Position numbers and translations under genes: made by a program. The notes beneath the pieces were generated by a model. That model ran no database searches and had not been told where the DNA came from. It saw only the letters and a program-made list of their open reading frames with translations. DNA of 64,000 bases from Dactylosporangium sp040689395 (GTDB lineage: Bacteria; Actinomycetota; Actinomycetes; Mycobacteriales; Micromonosporaceae): NCBI RefSeq assembly GCF_040689395.1, contig NZ_JBFAZX010000006.1, positions 1-64,000 on the forward strand, in the 5' to 3' direction. Shown here one piece after another: positions 57,360-64,000 of the stretch (its first letter is position 1; the number at the start of each line of letters is the position of its first letter).

Positions 57360-57595
57360 CTAGCGCGAGCGCGACCCACGCCACACCAAACATCCTGACC
57401 ACATCCACATACCAATGGTCGGCCGTCCCGAGAAGCGTGGGAATACCGACTTGGTGTTCGACCTTGCGTACCGACCTACGGTCCGACTCGTGCCTCACCA
57501 GGGCGAACAACAGCCATCGAACCGATCGGCCCCATTAATTGCGACGGCCGAGTGTGGCGGGCGGCCTCGGCGACGGGCCAGCCCGCCGCGCCAGG
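57360..57595. other. Intergenic region, nothing recognised
   Basis: These 236 bp between the convergent Uma2 and anti-sigma-like genes contain no supportable gene. I see no strong terminator hairpin. Confidence 0.5.
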
Positions 57596-58300
57596 TCAGC
57601 CCGTCAAGCGCAAGGCAGCCTGCCAAGCGCTGGCGGAGGCGGCATCGTAATAGCGAGTGAAGCCGCAGGTCCACGCGATCGGCCTGCCCTTCAGACGCCC
57701 TTCAGATGCGAACTCTCCGGACACGAGCAATTCGGTGCCGACCGCATAGGTGGCACCGTTTTCATTTGTCCCGTCATGATGAAAACCTCCTTGCGGTGCA
57801 GGCATACCAACATCGACACCATGATCGCCACCTCCTCGAAACCATTCGACATCATGAAAGGTTACAAGAAAGGGCTCACCATCCACCGCCGGCGGCGTGA
57901 TCGCAGCCACCGTGCCAGCGAATGCAAAGGCTCGGTGCCGCAGCGTTTCGAGGCCGAAGCCTTCGACGCAACTCGCTGCAGAACCGTTTGGCAACGCCGC
58001 CCCAGGACTCGCCGCGACAAGCCCTGGACCTTGCCGATGTTCGTTGCCGACGACGACCAGAATTCCGATTCCGATTGTGGCGCTGACAATCCCTACCACC
58101 CCGGCGGCAAAACGCAGCTGTAGGCGGGAATAGCGTGACCGGGCAACCGGTGCCGACGCGTCCGCCGGGACTGCGGCGGCTTTGACCGACACGACAATCC
58201 GACCGAGCACCGCAGGGTCGACTGGGTCGACCTTCCCCGCGGCCAGCAACGCCCTCCAAGCGGGCATCGCCTCTAGAGGATCTGCACGCTCAATGGTCAT
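57596..58300 (-). CDS. Single-pass membrane protein, putative anti-sigma partner
   Basis: This 234-residue protein has a cytoplasmic N-terminus of about 65 residues, one membrane helix (about 66-90, FAAGVVGIVSATIGIGILVV) and an extracytoplasmic C-terminal domain with two Cys (AASCVEGF and WTCGFTRY) around VDGEPFLVTFHDVEWFRGG. Its ATG overlaps the sigma-factor stop (ATGA). Position and topology suggest an anti-sigma factor, though a ZAS zinc motif is absent. The extracytoplasmic domain could sense an envelope signal. Confidence 0.7.
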   Translation of the reverse strand: MTIERADPLEAMPAWRALLAAGKVDPVDPAVLGRIVVSVKAAAVPADASAPVARSRYSRLQLRFAAGVVGIVSATIGIGILVVVGNEHRQGPGLVAASPGAALPNGSAASCVEGFGLETLRHRAFAFAGTVAAITPPAVDGEPFLVTFHDVEWFRGGGDHGVDVGMPAPQGGFHHDGTNENGATYAVGTELLVSGEFASEGRLKGRPIAWTCGFTRYYDAASASAWQAALRLTG

Positions 58301-58881
58301 CGATTCCTCCTCGTGCTGGATGCCTCACCATCGTGGACACCTGTTACTGGTCCAAGGCCAACGAGCCGTTCACGCAATCTGTGCCTGGCTCGATACAGCC
58401 GAGTACGCACCGTCGCGGCGGGAATGGCGAGAGCCTGACTAATCTCCTCTGGGGTGAGTTGCTCCCACGCCACCAACAGGATGGCTTCCCGCTCAACAGG
58501 CGGGAGACCGAACAGCGCGGCACGCAACTGTGGCCCGTAGGCAAGTGCGTCGAGCCGGGCGTCAACAGCTGCCCACTCGTCGATGGCAGAGGGCTGCTTC
58601 GCCATCCTCAGGCTTAGGCCGCGCGCTCTGCGAGCAGATTGCCGGTAATGCCCAACAAGCACATGACGCGCAACACCGAACAGCCATCCCCGGACGGTTC
58701 CCTGCGCCGGGTCGAAGCTACTCCGACTGCCATAGGCTGCTAGCCAGGTCTCCGCCAGCAGATCGTCGGCGTCGACCACCAGACCCACACGTCGAACCAG
58801 GTAGGCGTGGACAGCAGGACCATGAAGCCTGATCAACGACTCGAACGACGCGGGATGCAGCAGATCATCACTCTCACTCAC
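58297..58881 (-). CDS. ECF-type RNA polymerase sigma factor
   Basis: This 194-residue protein has sigma region 2 (VDADDLLAETWLAAYGSRSS) and region 4 (LFGLPPVEREAILLVAWEQL, TPEEISQALAIPAATVRTRL) with no region 3, as in ECF sigma factors. ATG 58881 is the first Met. It overlaps the membrane protein downstream by 4 bp, so the two are coupled. The promoter recognised is unknown; autoregulation is usual for this class. Confidence 0.88.
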   Translation of the reverse strand: MSESDDLLHPASFESLIRLHGPAVHAYLVRRVGLVVDADDLLAETWLAAYGSRSSFDPAQGTVRGWLFGVARHVLVGHYRQSARRARGLSLRMAKQPSAIDEWAAVDARLDALAYGPQLRAALFGLPPVEREAILLVAWEQLTPEEISQALAIPAATVRTRLYRARHRLRERLVGLGPVTGVHDGEASSTRRNR

Positions 58882-59000
58882 CCGTTCGGCCTCCCCCCGA
58901 TATCCCTCATCCCTCTCACCGATCCCGCCACCCCTACTTGCACAACGGCACCGTTTGCGTTCTCAGAGGATGGTTGGCCCCATTCGAGCTCCCGGCGCCG

Positions 59001-59852
59001 TCAGGGCTTGATCTTTTCGGCGACGTCTGTGGCGATGGCCACCACCTGGTCCACGCTCAGCGGCGAGTCCTGTTGGTGCGGCCGGCCGCCAGACTCGGCG
59101 CCGTCCACCTCGTTGGAAACGCTGATGTCCAGCACCCGCCCGTCGGACAGCTCGACCTGCACGTCGTGGGCGACGAACGCCCAAGGGCCGTTTAGCTTTG
59201 ATGGCTTGGCTGACGAGGTTCGCACTGCGACCCGCTCGCCGTGCGGGCCGGCGCGCCGGACGCAGCCGGGCTCCGGGCCGTTTCGTGTCTGGCAGGTGAG
59301 CCCGTTCTCCTGGGCTTGTCTGGCCCGCTGGAGGGCGTCGGACCCGCACTTCGGGTTGGCTGAGGCCGCCGCACCGGAGCAGAACAGGCGGTAGTCGGTG
59401 ATCTGGAGTTGGAGGCTGCCCTCAAGCGAGCCGATCTGGAGGTTGCTGCCGCCGTAGAACATTTGGCCGCTGGCCTGTGTGCCGCCGACGCTGATCATGG
59501 CGGGCGGCTGCCCGTCGGTGGTCGGCGTTCCGTACGGGTTCCCGCCCAGCCAGCGGGCGCCCGGGGCCTCCCGCTTGACCGCGTCGTCCAGCGCTTCGCT
59601 CAGGCGCCGCCCGGTCGTCTGGGCCGACTCCTGGTCGTCAGCGACGAGCCGGAAGGTCGGGGCATCGCTCGGGGCAGGGGACCCCGTTCGGCTTGGGGAG
59701 GATGCGGCCGACAGCAGTGATCCCGCCTGCGGCGAAGCCTCACCGGCCCGGTGCGAAAGGGTCGCACCGGCGGTGGTCGCCACCGCCACCACCACAACCG
59801 CTGCGGCCAGGCCGATCCGCCGGCGCGTGTGGCGGCGCTGCTCCCTGGCCAT
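59001..59852 (-). CDS. Hypothetical single-pass or exported protein
   Basis: This 283-residue protein has a basic N-terminus (MAREQRRHTRRR), one hydrophobic segment (about 13-30, IGLAAAVVVVAVATTAGATL), a Ser/Pro linker, and an extracytoplasmic domain with Cys residues (FCSGAAASANPKCGS, LTCQTRNGPEPGC). No family is recognised. Upstream codons in frame (VELAPPPSTVDVPGI) read like coding sequence but contain no start, so the gene may have lost its true 5' end. It lies upstream of the sigma operon in the same direction. Confidence 0.6.
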   Translation of the reverse strand: MAREQRRHTRRRIGLAAAVVVVAVATTAGATLSHRAGEASPQAGSLLSAASSPSRTGSPAPSDAPTFRLVADDQESAQTTGRRLSEALDDAVKREAPGARWLGGNPYGTPTTDGQPPAMISVGGTQASGQMFYGGSNLQIGSLEGSLQLQITDYRLFCSGAAASANPKCGSDALQRARQAQENGLTCQTRNGPEPGCVRRAGPHGERVAVRTSSAKPSKLNGPWAFVAHDVQVELSDGRVLDISVSNEVDGAESGGRPHQQDSPLSVDQVVAIATDVAEKIKP

Positions 59853-60318
59853 GATGCCGGGAACGTCGACCGTGGACGGTGGCGGCGCTAGCTCGACGTG
59901 GCCCGGCCCATCTCTACGACGTCGACCGACACCACTGGCTGCTGGTGAAGCCCCGCTACCATGACGTGCGAAGATCGTCTAGCCGGGGGCTGCGGTGTCA
60001 CGGGCTCAGAAAGCTTCGCTGCCCAGTCGCGCAATCCTTGGACAGCTGCTTGTCGTAGGTCGTCGTCTACGGTCTGCTCCGCGAGGAAGCGCTGCTCTAG
60101 TCAGTGCAGGCCCGGCCTCGCACGCCACCCGGAGATGCGCAGGGGAGCTGAGCGAAGGCTCCCCGGTGGCGGTGCTCGACCGGCTACTGCCCAAGCCGGA
60201 ATGATCCGGTCACCGGGGCTCGACCAAGATCATCTCCCCAATTTCTCCCAGGGGGACGATCTGGGCAACAGAAAGGGCCGATCCCTGCGTGGGAATCGGC
60301 CTTGACCTGCTGGTTTGT
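59853..60318. other. Intergenic region downstream of tRNA-Ala
   Basis: These 466 bp have no supportable gene. The first ~90 bp may be the lost 5' end of the 59001-59852 gene. A hairpin at about 60271-60302 (GGCCGAT/ATCGGCC type) lies just after the tRNA on the minus strand and is a plausible tRNA terminator. Confidence 0.5.
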
Positions 60319-60395
60319 TGGTGGAGTTGAGGGGACTCGAACCCCTGACCCCCTCGATGCGAACGAGGTGCGCTACCAGACTGCGCCACAACCCC
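60319..60395 (-). tRNA. tRNA-Ala (anticodon CGC)
   Basis: The minus strand forms a cloverleaf with acceptor GGGGTTG/CAACTCC, including the G3-U70 pair that marks alanine tRNAs, discriminator A and an encoded CCA. The anticodon stem is CCTCG/CGAGG with loop TTCGCAT, giving CGC for codon GCG. The T arm is AGGGG-TTCGAGT-CCCCT. Confidence 0.95.
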
Positions 60396-60460
60396 AACCG
60401 GTCTGCCGAAGCGGACCGGCGCTAAGAGTAACAGGTCGCCTGTCGGGTGCGCGAATCAGA

Positions 60461-61132
60461 TCACTGACCCGACGCTCGCGTGTCGTACGGGCGTCCACGC
60501 AGGGCCGAAAGCCGGGCCGCCTCGCGGCGGGCTCGGTCGCGTTCGGCCAGCTGGCGGGACAGAGCCTCGCGGCGGGCGGCGGCGCGGCGGAGCTGCTCCC
60601 GGCGGACCTGGGCCTGGCGGCGGGCGATCCATGCCGCGTACCGCGCCTCGTCGCGGCGGCGCCGGCGGTCGGCCAGGGCGCGGTTGCGCAGGTGGGCGAG
60701 GTAGGCGACGAGGAGCAGGCCGGTGACGGCGAAGCCCACCCAGAAGCCGGGGCTGACGAGCGCGATGCCGCACACCTCGACCGTGTTGAGCAGGACCAGC
60801 GCGAGCAGCACCCGGCGGCGCCGGTACATCGCGCGCGGGGCGCGGTGGACCCGGCGGCGGGCCGACGGCGGCACGGGAGCCAGGGAGCGGCGCGGCGGCG
60901 GCAGCGGGCCGGAGGCGGAGGACACCCGCGGCACCAGCAGGCGGGGCGGGTTGACCGGACGGCGGCCGGGCACGGTGCGGCGGCGCCGGTCCGCGCGGGA
61001 CAGCACCCGCGCGGTCGACAACGCCCGCTCCGCCACCAGCCGCTCTGTAGCGTCGTATCGGCGCACCAGTGCGGGCGCCAGGGCGAGGAGCCCAGCAGCG
61101 GCGAGGACGGCGAGGAGCACCGAGGTCGGCAC
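60461..61132 (-). CDS. Membrane protein at the glp locus, SepX/GlpR-like candidate
   Basis: This 223-residue protein has an N-terminal helix (about 1-23, VPTSVLLAVLAAAGLLALAP), a basic cytoplasmic linker, a hairpin of two further helices (about 103-142) and a C-terminal Arg/Glu-rich coiled coil (RRREQLRRAAARREALSR-like). It occupies the place of mycobacterial Rv0996 next to rimJ-glp-galU. Recently described actinobacterial division proteins (Streptomyces SepX, corynebacterial GlpR, a membrane receptor for Glp) come from this neighbourhood as I recall, so a divisome role is plausible. GTG 61132 follows AGGAGG. Confidence 0.65.
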   Translation of the reverse strand: MPTSVLLAVLAAAGLLALAPALVRRYDATERLVAERALSTARVLSRADRRRRTVPGRRPVNPPRLLVPRVSSASGPLPPPRRSLAPVPPSARRRVHRAPRAMYRRRRVLLALVLLNTVEVCGIALVSPGFWVGFAVTGLLLVAYLAHLRNRALADRRRRRDEARYAAWIARRQAQVRREQLRRAAARREALSRQLAERDRARREAARLSALRGRPYDTRASGQ

Positions 61133-61345
61133 CCTCACCCCTCCTAATCCAGCCTCTCGCGCCGGTCCGCCGGGCGCGCAAGTCATTCAAAGTTGTCGAA
61201 GTTACAACGAGGTAACTCCGACTCATGACCATACGTCGCGTGGCGCGTTTTACCACGTCAACACGCAGGACGAAACGCCCGTTCGCGCGAGCTCGGGCAG
61301 AACCGAAATGCCGGAGAGATCGACAGATGGGCGAACGCGGCCGGG

Positions 61346-61963
61346 TCAGGCGTTGGCTGAGGACTTGTGCCAGCGTTCCAGAAGGCCGCGCTCGTTCGCC
61401 AGGTCCTCGGTGGTCATGGCGTAGCCGAGGTGGTCGCGCCAGTCGCCGTCGATGTGGAGATACCGGTGATGGTAGGCCTCCTGGCGGAACCCCAGCTTCT
61501 CGACGACCCGGCGGCTCGCCAGGTTGTCGGGGCGGATGTTCACCTCGATCCGGTGCAGCCCGCCGACGCTGAACGCGTGGTCGACCACCAGCGCGAGGGC
61601 CGTGGGAATGATGCCCTTGCCGGCGAAGCGGGAGTCGACCCAATATCCGGCGTACCCGGAGCAGAACGCCCGCCGCACGATATTGCCCAGCGTGAGCTGC
61701 CCGACGAGCTGGTCGGCGTAACAGACCGCGAAAGGCATCGCGGTTCCGTGCCGGGCGGCGCGGCGCAGGTCGGCGTGCACGGCGCGGAAGGCGGCCACGG
61801 AGTTGAGCTCATACCAGGTGCCGTAGGGGGTCGGCTCCCACTTGCCGAGCCACTGCTCGTTGGCCCGGCGCACCTCGGACCAGGCGCGCGCGTCTGAGCG
61901 ACGATACGGCCGCAACATGACCGGACCGTCGGAGAGGACTGCGGGCCACCCCGGCTGACTCAT
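61346..61963 (-). CDS. rimJ: GNAT acetyltransferase, RimJ-like
   Basis: This 205-residue N-acetyltransferase has VMLRPYRRSDARAWSEVRRA at the start, GYWVDSRFAGKGIIPTALAL as the acetyl-CoA loop (R/Q-x-x-G-x-G/A type) and NIRPDNLASRRVVEKLGFRQ near the end. The family acetylates protein N-termini such as ribosomal S5; the target here is inferred. ATG 61963 overlaps the glp stop by 4 bp, which joins galU, glp and rimJ in one coupled operon. Confidence 0.88.
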   Translation of the reverse strand: MSQPGWPAVLSDGPVMLRPYRRSDARAWSEVRRANEQWLGKWEPTPYGTWYELNSVAAFRAVHADLRRAARHGTAMPFAVCYADQLVGQLTLGNIVRRAFCSGYAGYWVDSRFAGKGIIPTALALVVDHAFSVGGLHRIEVNIRPDNLASRRVVEKLGFRQEAYHHRYLHIDGDWRDHLGYAMTTEDLANERGLLERWHKSSANA

Positions 61964-63246
61964 CGCCGCCTATCCAAGAGTATGACGTCCACGGTGGAGC
62001 CTGCGGCCGCGCTGATGACCTTCTCGCCCAGCACCATCAGGCCGTTGGCGTCGGCAAGACCGGAGAGGGTGTACGGACCACCGGCCAGCGGAGCGACAGT
62101 GTACCCGCCACCGCGGCGCTCCGTGATGTACGCGGGCCGGAACTCGCGCATCCCGGACGGCGAGCTGACGGTTTCCAGCAGGTGGGCGCGCACGCTCGGG
62201 CGGAAGACCGGGTCGGCGCCGGCGAGCAGCTGGATGACCGGGCGGGCGAGGACCTCGAAGCCGATGAGCGCGGCGCCGGGGTCCCCGGGCAGGCAGACGA
62301 TCGGCACGCCGTTGGGGCCGCCGTAGTTGCCGTAGCCGAGGGACGAGCACGGATACACCGAAAGATCGGAGAACACGACCGTGCGCGAGAGGATGCGGCG
62401 GACCATGTCGCCGGGGCCGGTGCCGGTCCCTCCGGTGGTGATGATCAGGTCGGCGCGCAGCATCTGGTCGTCGAGCAGGCCGCGCAGGCCCTCGGGGTCG
62501 TCGTCGCAGATGCCGACGCGATACGCGTGGGCGCCCGCCTCGGCCGCCGCGGCGGTGAGGGCGTGGGAGTTGGCGTCGACGACCTGGCCCGGCTGGCTGG
62601 CCCGGCCGACGTCGACGAGCTCGTCCCCGGTGGCGATGACCACGACGCGCGGACTGGGGCGGACCACGACGTGGCCGATGCCGCTGGCGGCGAGCACCGA
62701 GACCAGCGGCGGGGTGACGTAGGCCCCGGCCCGGGCCAGGACGGCACCCGCGGGCAGCTCGTCGCCGGCGCGGCGCACGCCGTGGCCGCGCTTGGCCGGG
62801 TGGTACACCTCGACCGCGGCCATCCCCTGGTCGGTCATGCCGGACGGCACGACGACGTCGGCGGAGACCGGCATGAGCGCCCCGGCGGCGACCGAGAAGC
62901 AGGTGCCGGGAGTGAGGCGAACCGGGCGCCAGCTCGAGGCCACCAGGTCGCCGACGACGCTCAGCCGGACCGGGCGGCCCGGCTGAGCGTCGCTGATGTC
63001 GTCGAAGCGCGCGGCGTACCCGTCGATCGAGGCGTGGTCGAACGCGGGCACGGGGCCCGGCCCGACCACGTCCTCGGCGAGCACGTTGCCGTGCGCGGCG
63101 GTGATCTCCAGGTCCAGCGGGGGCAACGGGCGCAGCCCACGGAGCACGCCGGCGAGGTAGTCGGCGAGGGGGACGCGCGCGGTCGACCCGACGCCGGCGT
63201 CGCGCGCCGCGTCGGGGAGGGAGCCCTTCGCTGGAACCGCTGTCAC
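61960..63246 (-). CDS. glp: MoeA/gephyrin-family protein (molybdopterin molybdotransferase or Glp)
   Basis: This 428-residue protein has the MoeA layout: LADYLAGVLRGLRPLPPLDL, FDHASIDGYAARFDDI, RAGDELPAGAVLARAG, the MPT-binding domain VVVIATGDELVDVG and IITTGGTGTGPGD, then VPIVCLPGDPGAALIGFEVL. Between galU and rimJ this gene corresponds to moeA1 of mycobacteria, and its corynebacterial counterpart Glp has been repurposed for cell division. No other molybdenum-cofactor gene is nearby. GTG 63246 overlaps the galU stop (GTGA). Confidence 0.85.
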   Translation of the reverse strand: MTAVPAKGSLPDAARDAGVGSTARVPLADYLAGVLRGLRPLPPLDLEITAAHGNVLAEDVVGPGPVPAFDHASIDGYAARFDDISDAQPGRPVRLSVVGDLVASSWRPVRLTPGTCFSVAAGALMPVSADVVVPSGMTDQGMAAVEVYHPAKRGHGVRRAGDELPAGAVLARAGAYVTPPLVSVLAASGIGHVVVRPSPRVVVIATGDELVDVGRASQPGQVVDANSHALTAAAAEAGAHAYRVGICDDDPEGLRGLLDDQMLRADLIITTGGTGTGPGDMVRRILSRTVVFSDLSVYPCSSLGYGNYGGPNGVPIVCLPGDPGAALIGFEVLARPVIQLLAGADPVFRPSVRAHLLETVSSPSGMREFRPAYITERRGGGYTVAPLAGGPYTLSGLADANGLMVLGEKVISAAAGSTVDVILLDRRR

Positions 63247-64000
63247 CCGAGCAATTCCTTCTCCACGAACTGGGTCAGCCACTGGCTGAATGCCTCGCCG
63301 AGGTCGTCGCGCTTCACCGCGAGCTGGACGACCGTCTGCAGATACCCCAGCGGCATGCCGGTGTCGTATCGGGTGCCCCGGTAGACGATGCCGTGCACGG
63401 GAGTCCCCTCCGCGAGCAGCAGCGCCATCGCGTCGGTGAGCTGGATCTCCCCGCCGGCGCCGGGGCCGATGCGGCGGATCGCGTCGAAGATCTCGGGGGG
63501 CAGCACATACCGCCCGACGATGGCGAGGTTGCTCGGCGCCTCGTCGGGCTTGGGCTTCTCGACCAGCGCGGTGACCTTCACCGTCTCGCCGGCATCGACG
63601 ATGTGATCGGAGGGTTCGACGGCGGCGATGCCGTAACGGTTGGTCTCCTCGGGGTCGACCTCGATGAATGCCAGGACGATGCCGCCCGTCTGCGCCTGCA
63701 GGTCGAGCATCGCCGGGAGCAGCGGCTCACCCTCGTCGACGAACTCGTCGCCGAGCAGCACCGCGAAGGCCTCGTTGCCGACGTGCGACTCGCCGTACGA
63801 AACGGCATGCCCCAGCCCGAGCGGCTCACCCTGCCGGCAGGTGTAGATCTCGGCCAGCTCGGACGGGCGCTTGATCGCCTCAAGGCGCTTGGTGTCGCCC
63901 TTCTCGGCGAGCCGGGCCTCCAGGTCGGGGCGGCGGTCGAAGTGATCGACCATGGAGGTCTTGCCGCGGCCGGTCACCAGGAGGATGTCCCGGATGCCGG
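63243..64000 (-). CDS. galU: UTP-glucose-1-phosphate uridylyltransferase (partial, 5' end beyond window)
   Basis: This is the C-terminal ~250 residues of GalU, which makes UDP-glucose. Visible blocks are VTGRGKTSMVDHFDRRPDLE, YTCRQGEPLGLGHAVSYGES, FAVLLGDEFVDEGEPLLPAM, ALVEKPKPDEAPSNLAIVGR YVLPPEIFD and GGEIQLTDAMALLLAEGTPV. The N-terminal nucleotide-binding loop lies past position 64000. The stop overlaps the glp start by 4 bp. Confidence 0.94.
   Translation of the reverse strand, partial: GIRDILLVTGRGKTSMVDHFDRRPDLEARLAEKGDTKRLEAIKRPSELAEIYTCRQGEPLGLGHAVSYGESHVGNEAFAVLLGDEFVDEGEPLLPAMLDLQAQTGGIVLAFIEVDPEETNRYGIAAVEPSDHIVDAGETVKVTALVEKPKPDEAPSNLAIVGRYVLPPEIFDAIRRIGPGAGGEIQLTDAMALLLAEGTPVHGIVYRGTRYDTGMPLGYLQTVVQLAVKRDDLGEAFSQWLTQFVEKELLG

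Overview
This window is from a high-GC actinobacterium, most likely a member of the Micromonosporaceae (Actinoplanes-like). The evidence is a GC-rich third codon position in almost every gene, many GTG/TTG starts and 4-base ATGA/GTGA gene overlaps, and a core gene order close to that of other actinobacteria. The order cysD-cysQ, pth, rplY, prs, glmU, (ABC-F), ispE, rsmA, tatD, metG, rsmI and pmt at 1-19.6 kb, and galU-glp-rimJ-sepX/glpR-like at 60.4-64 kb, resembles the Mycobacterium tuberculosis region Rv0993-Rv1018c as I remember it. There are two tRNA genes (Gln-UUG near 5.9 kb, Ala-CGC near 60.4 kb), but no rRNA, CRISPR array or intact mobile element.

Layout. 1-12.9 kb: mostly minus-strand housekeeping genes (sulfate activation, peptidyl-tRNA hydrolase, ribosomal L25, PRPP synthase, GlmU, ABC-F, IspE, RsmA, TatD), interrupted by a plus-strand desaturase-TetR operon behind a 31-bp palindrome and by a decayed sugar transferase. 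12.9-20.2 kb: a hypothetical gene behind a PHO-box-like repeat, metG, a membrane protein, rsmI, pmt and a MarR regulator. 20.2-36.9 kb: an accessory cluster holding three large MalT-type (LAL) LuxR regulators, a SpoIIE-type phosphatase, two DUF7144 membrane proteins, a formylglycine-generating-enzyme-like protein, a CDF transporter, a DivIVA-like coiled-coil protein and two small membrane proteins. 37-42.6 kb: a polytopic membrane protein, a channel-like RCK protein, a triple DUF2267 protein, and an iron-box-controlled divergent pair of an alternative S4 and a DUF2470 protein. 42.6-52.3 kb: secreted degradative proteins (GH18 chitinase, subtilase, a 1531-residue sugar-dehydrogenase/Fn3/LamG protein) with an endonuclease V-XRE pair and a map fragment. 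52.4-60.3 kb: miscellaneous genes, a zone of gene remnants at 55-56.7 kb and an ECF sigma/anti-sigma pair. 60.4-64 kb: the galU-glp-rimJ core block.

The most notable signal is in the 24-33 kb cluster. A three-box element, TCACCC-N5-GGGTGA-N7-TCACYN, occurs six times with both spacers invariant. Each copy points toward a downstream gene or transcript (the two DUF7144 genes, one LAL regulator, the FGE-like gene, the DivIVA-like gene and an unassigned short transcript). A -10-like hexamer lies 11-12 nt past each element, and at two sites the predicted transcription start falls on the GTG start codon. The half-site GGGTGA resembles the E. coli MalT box, so the simplest reading is a regulon run by one or more of the neighbouring LAL proteins, at least one of which would regulate itself. 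All function statements come from reading the sequence and from knowledge of protein families; no database search was run.
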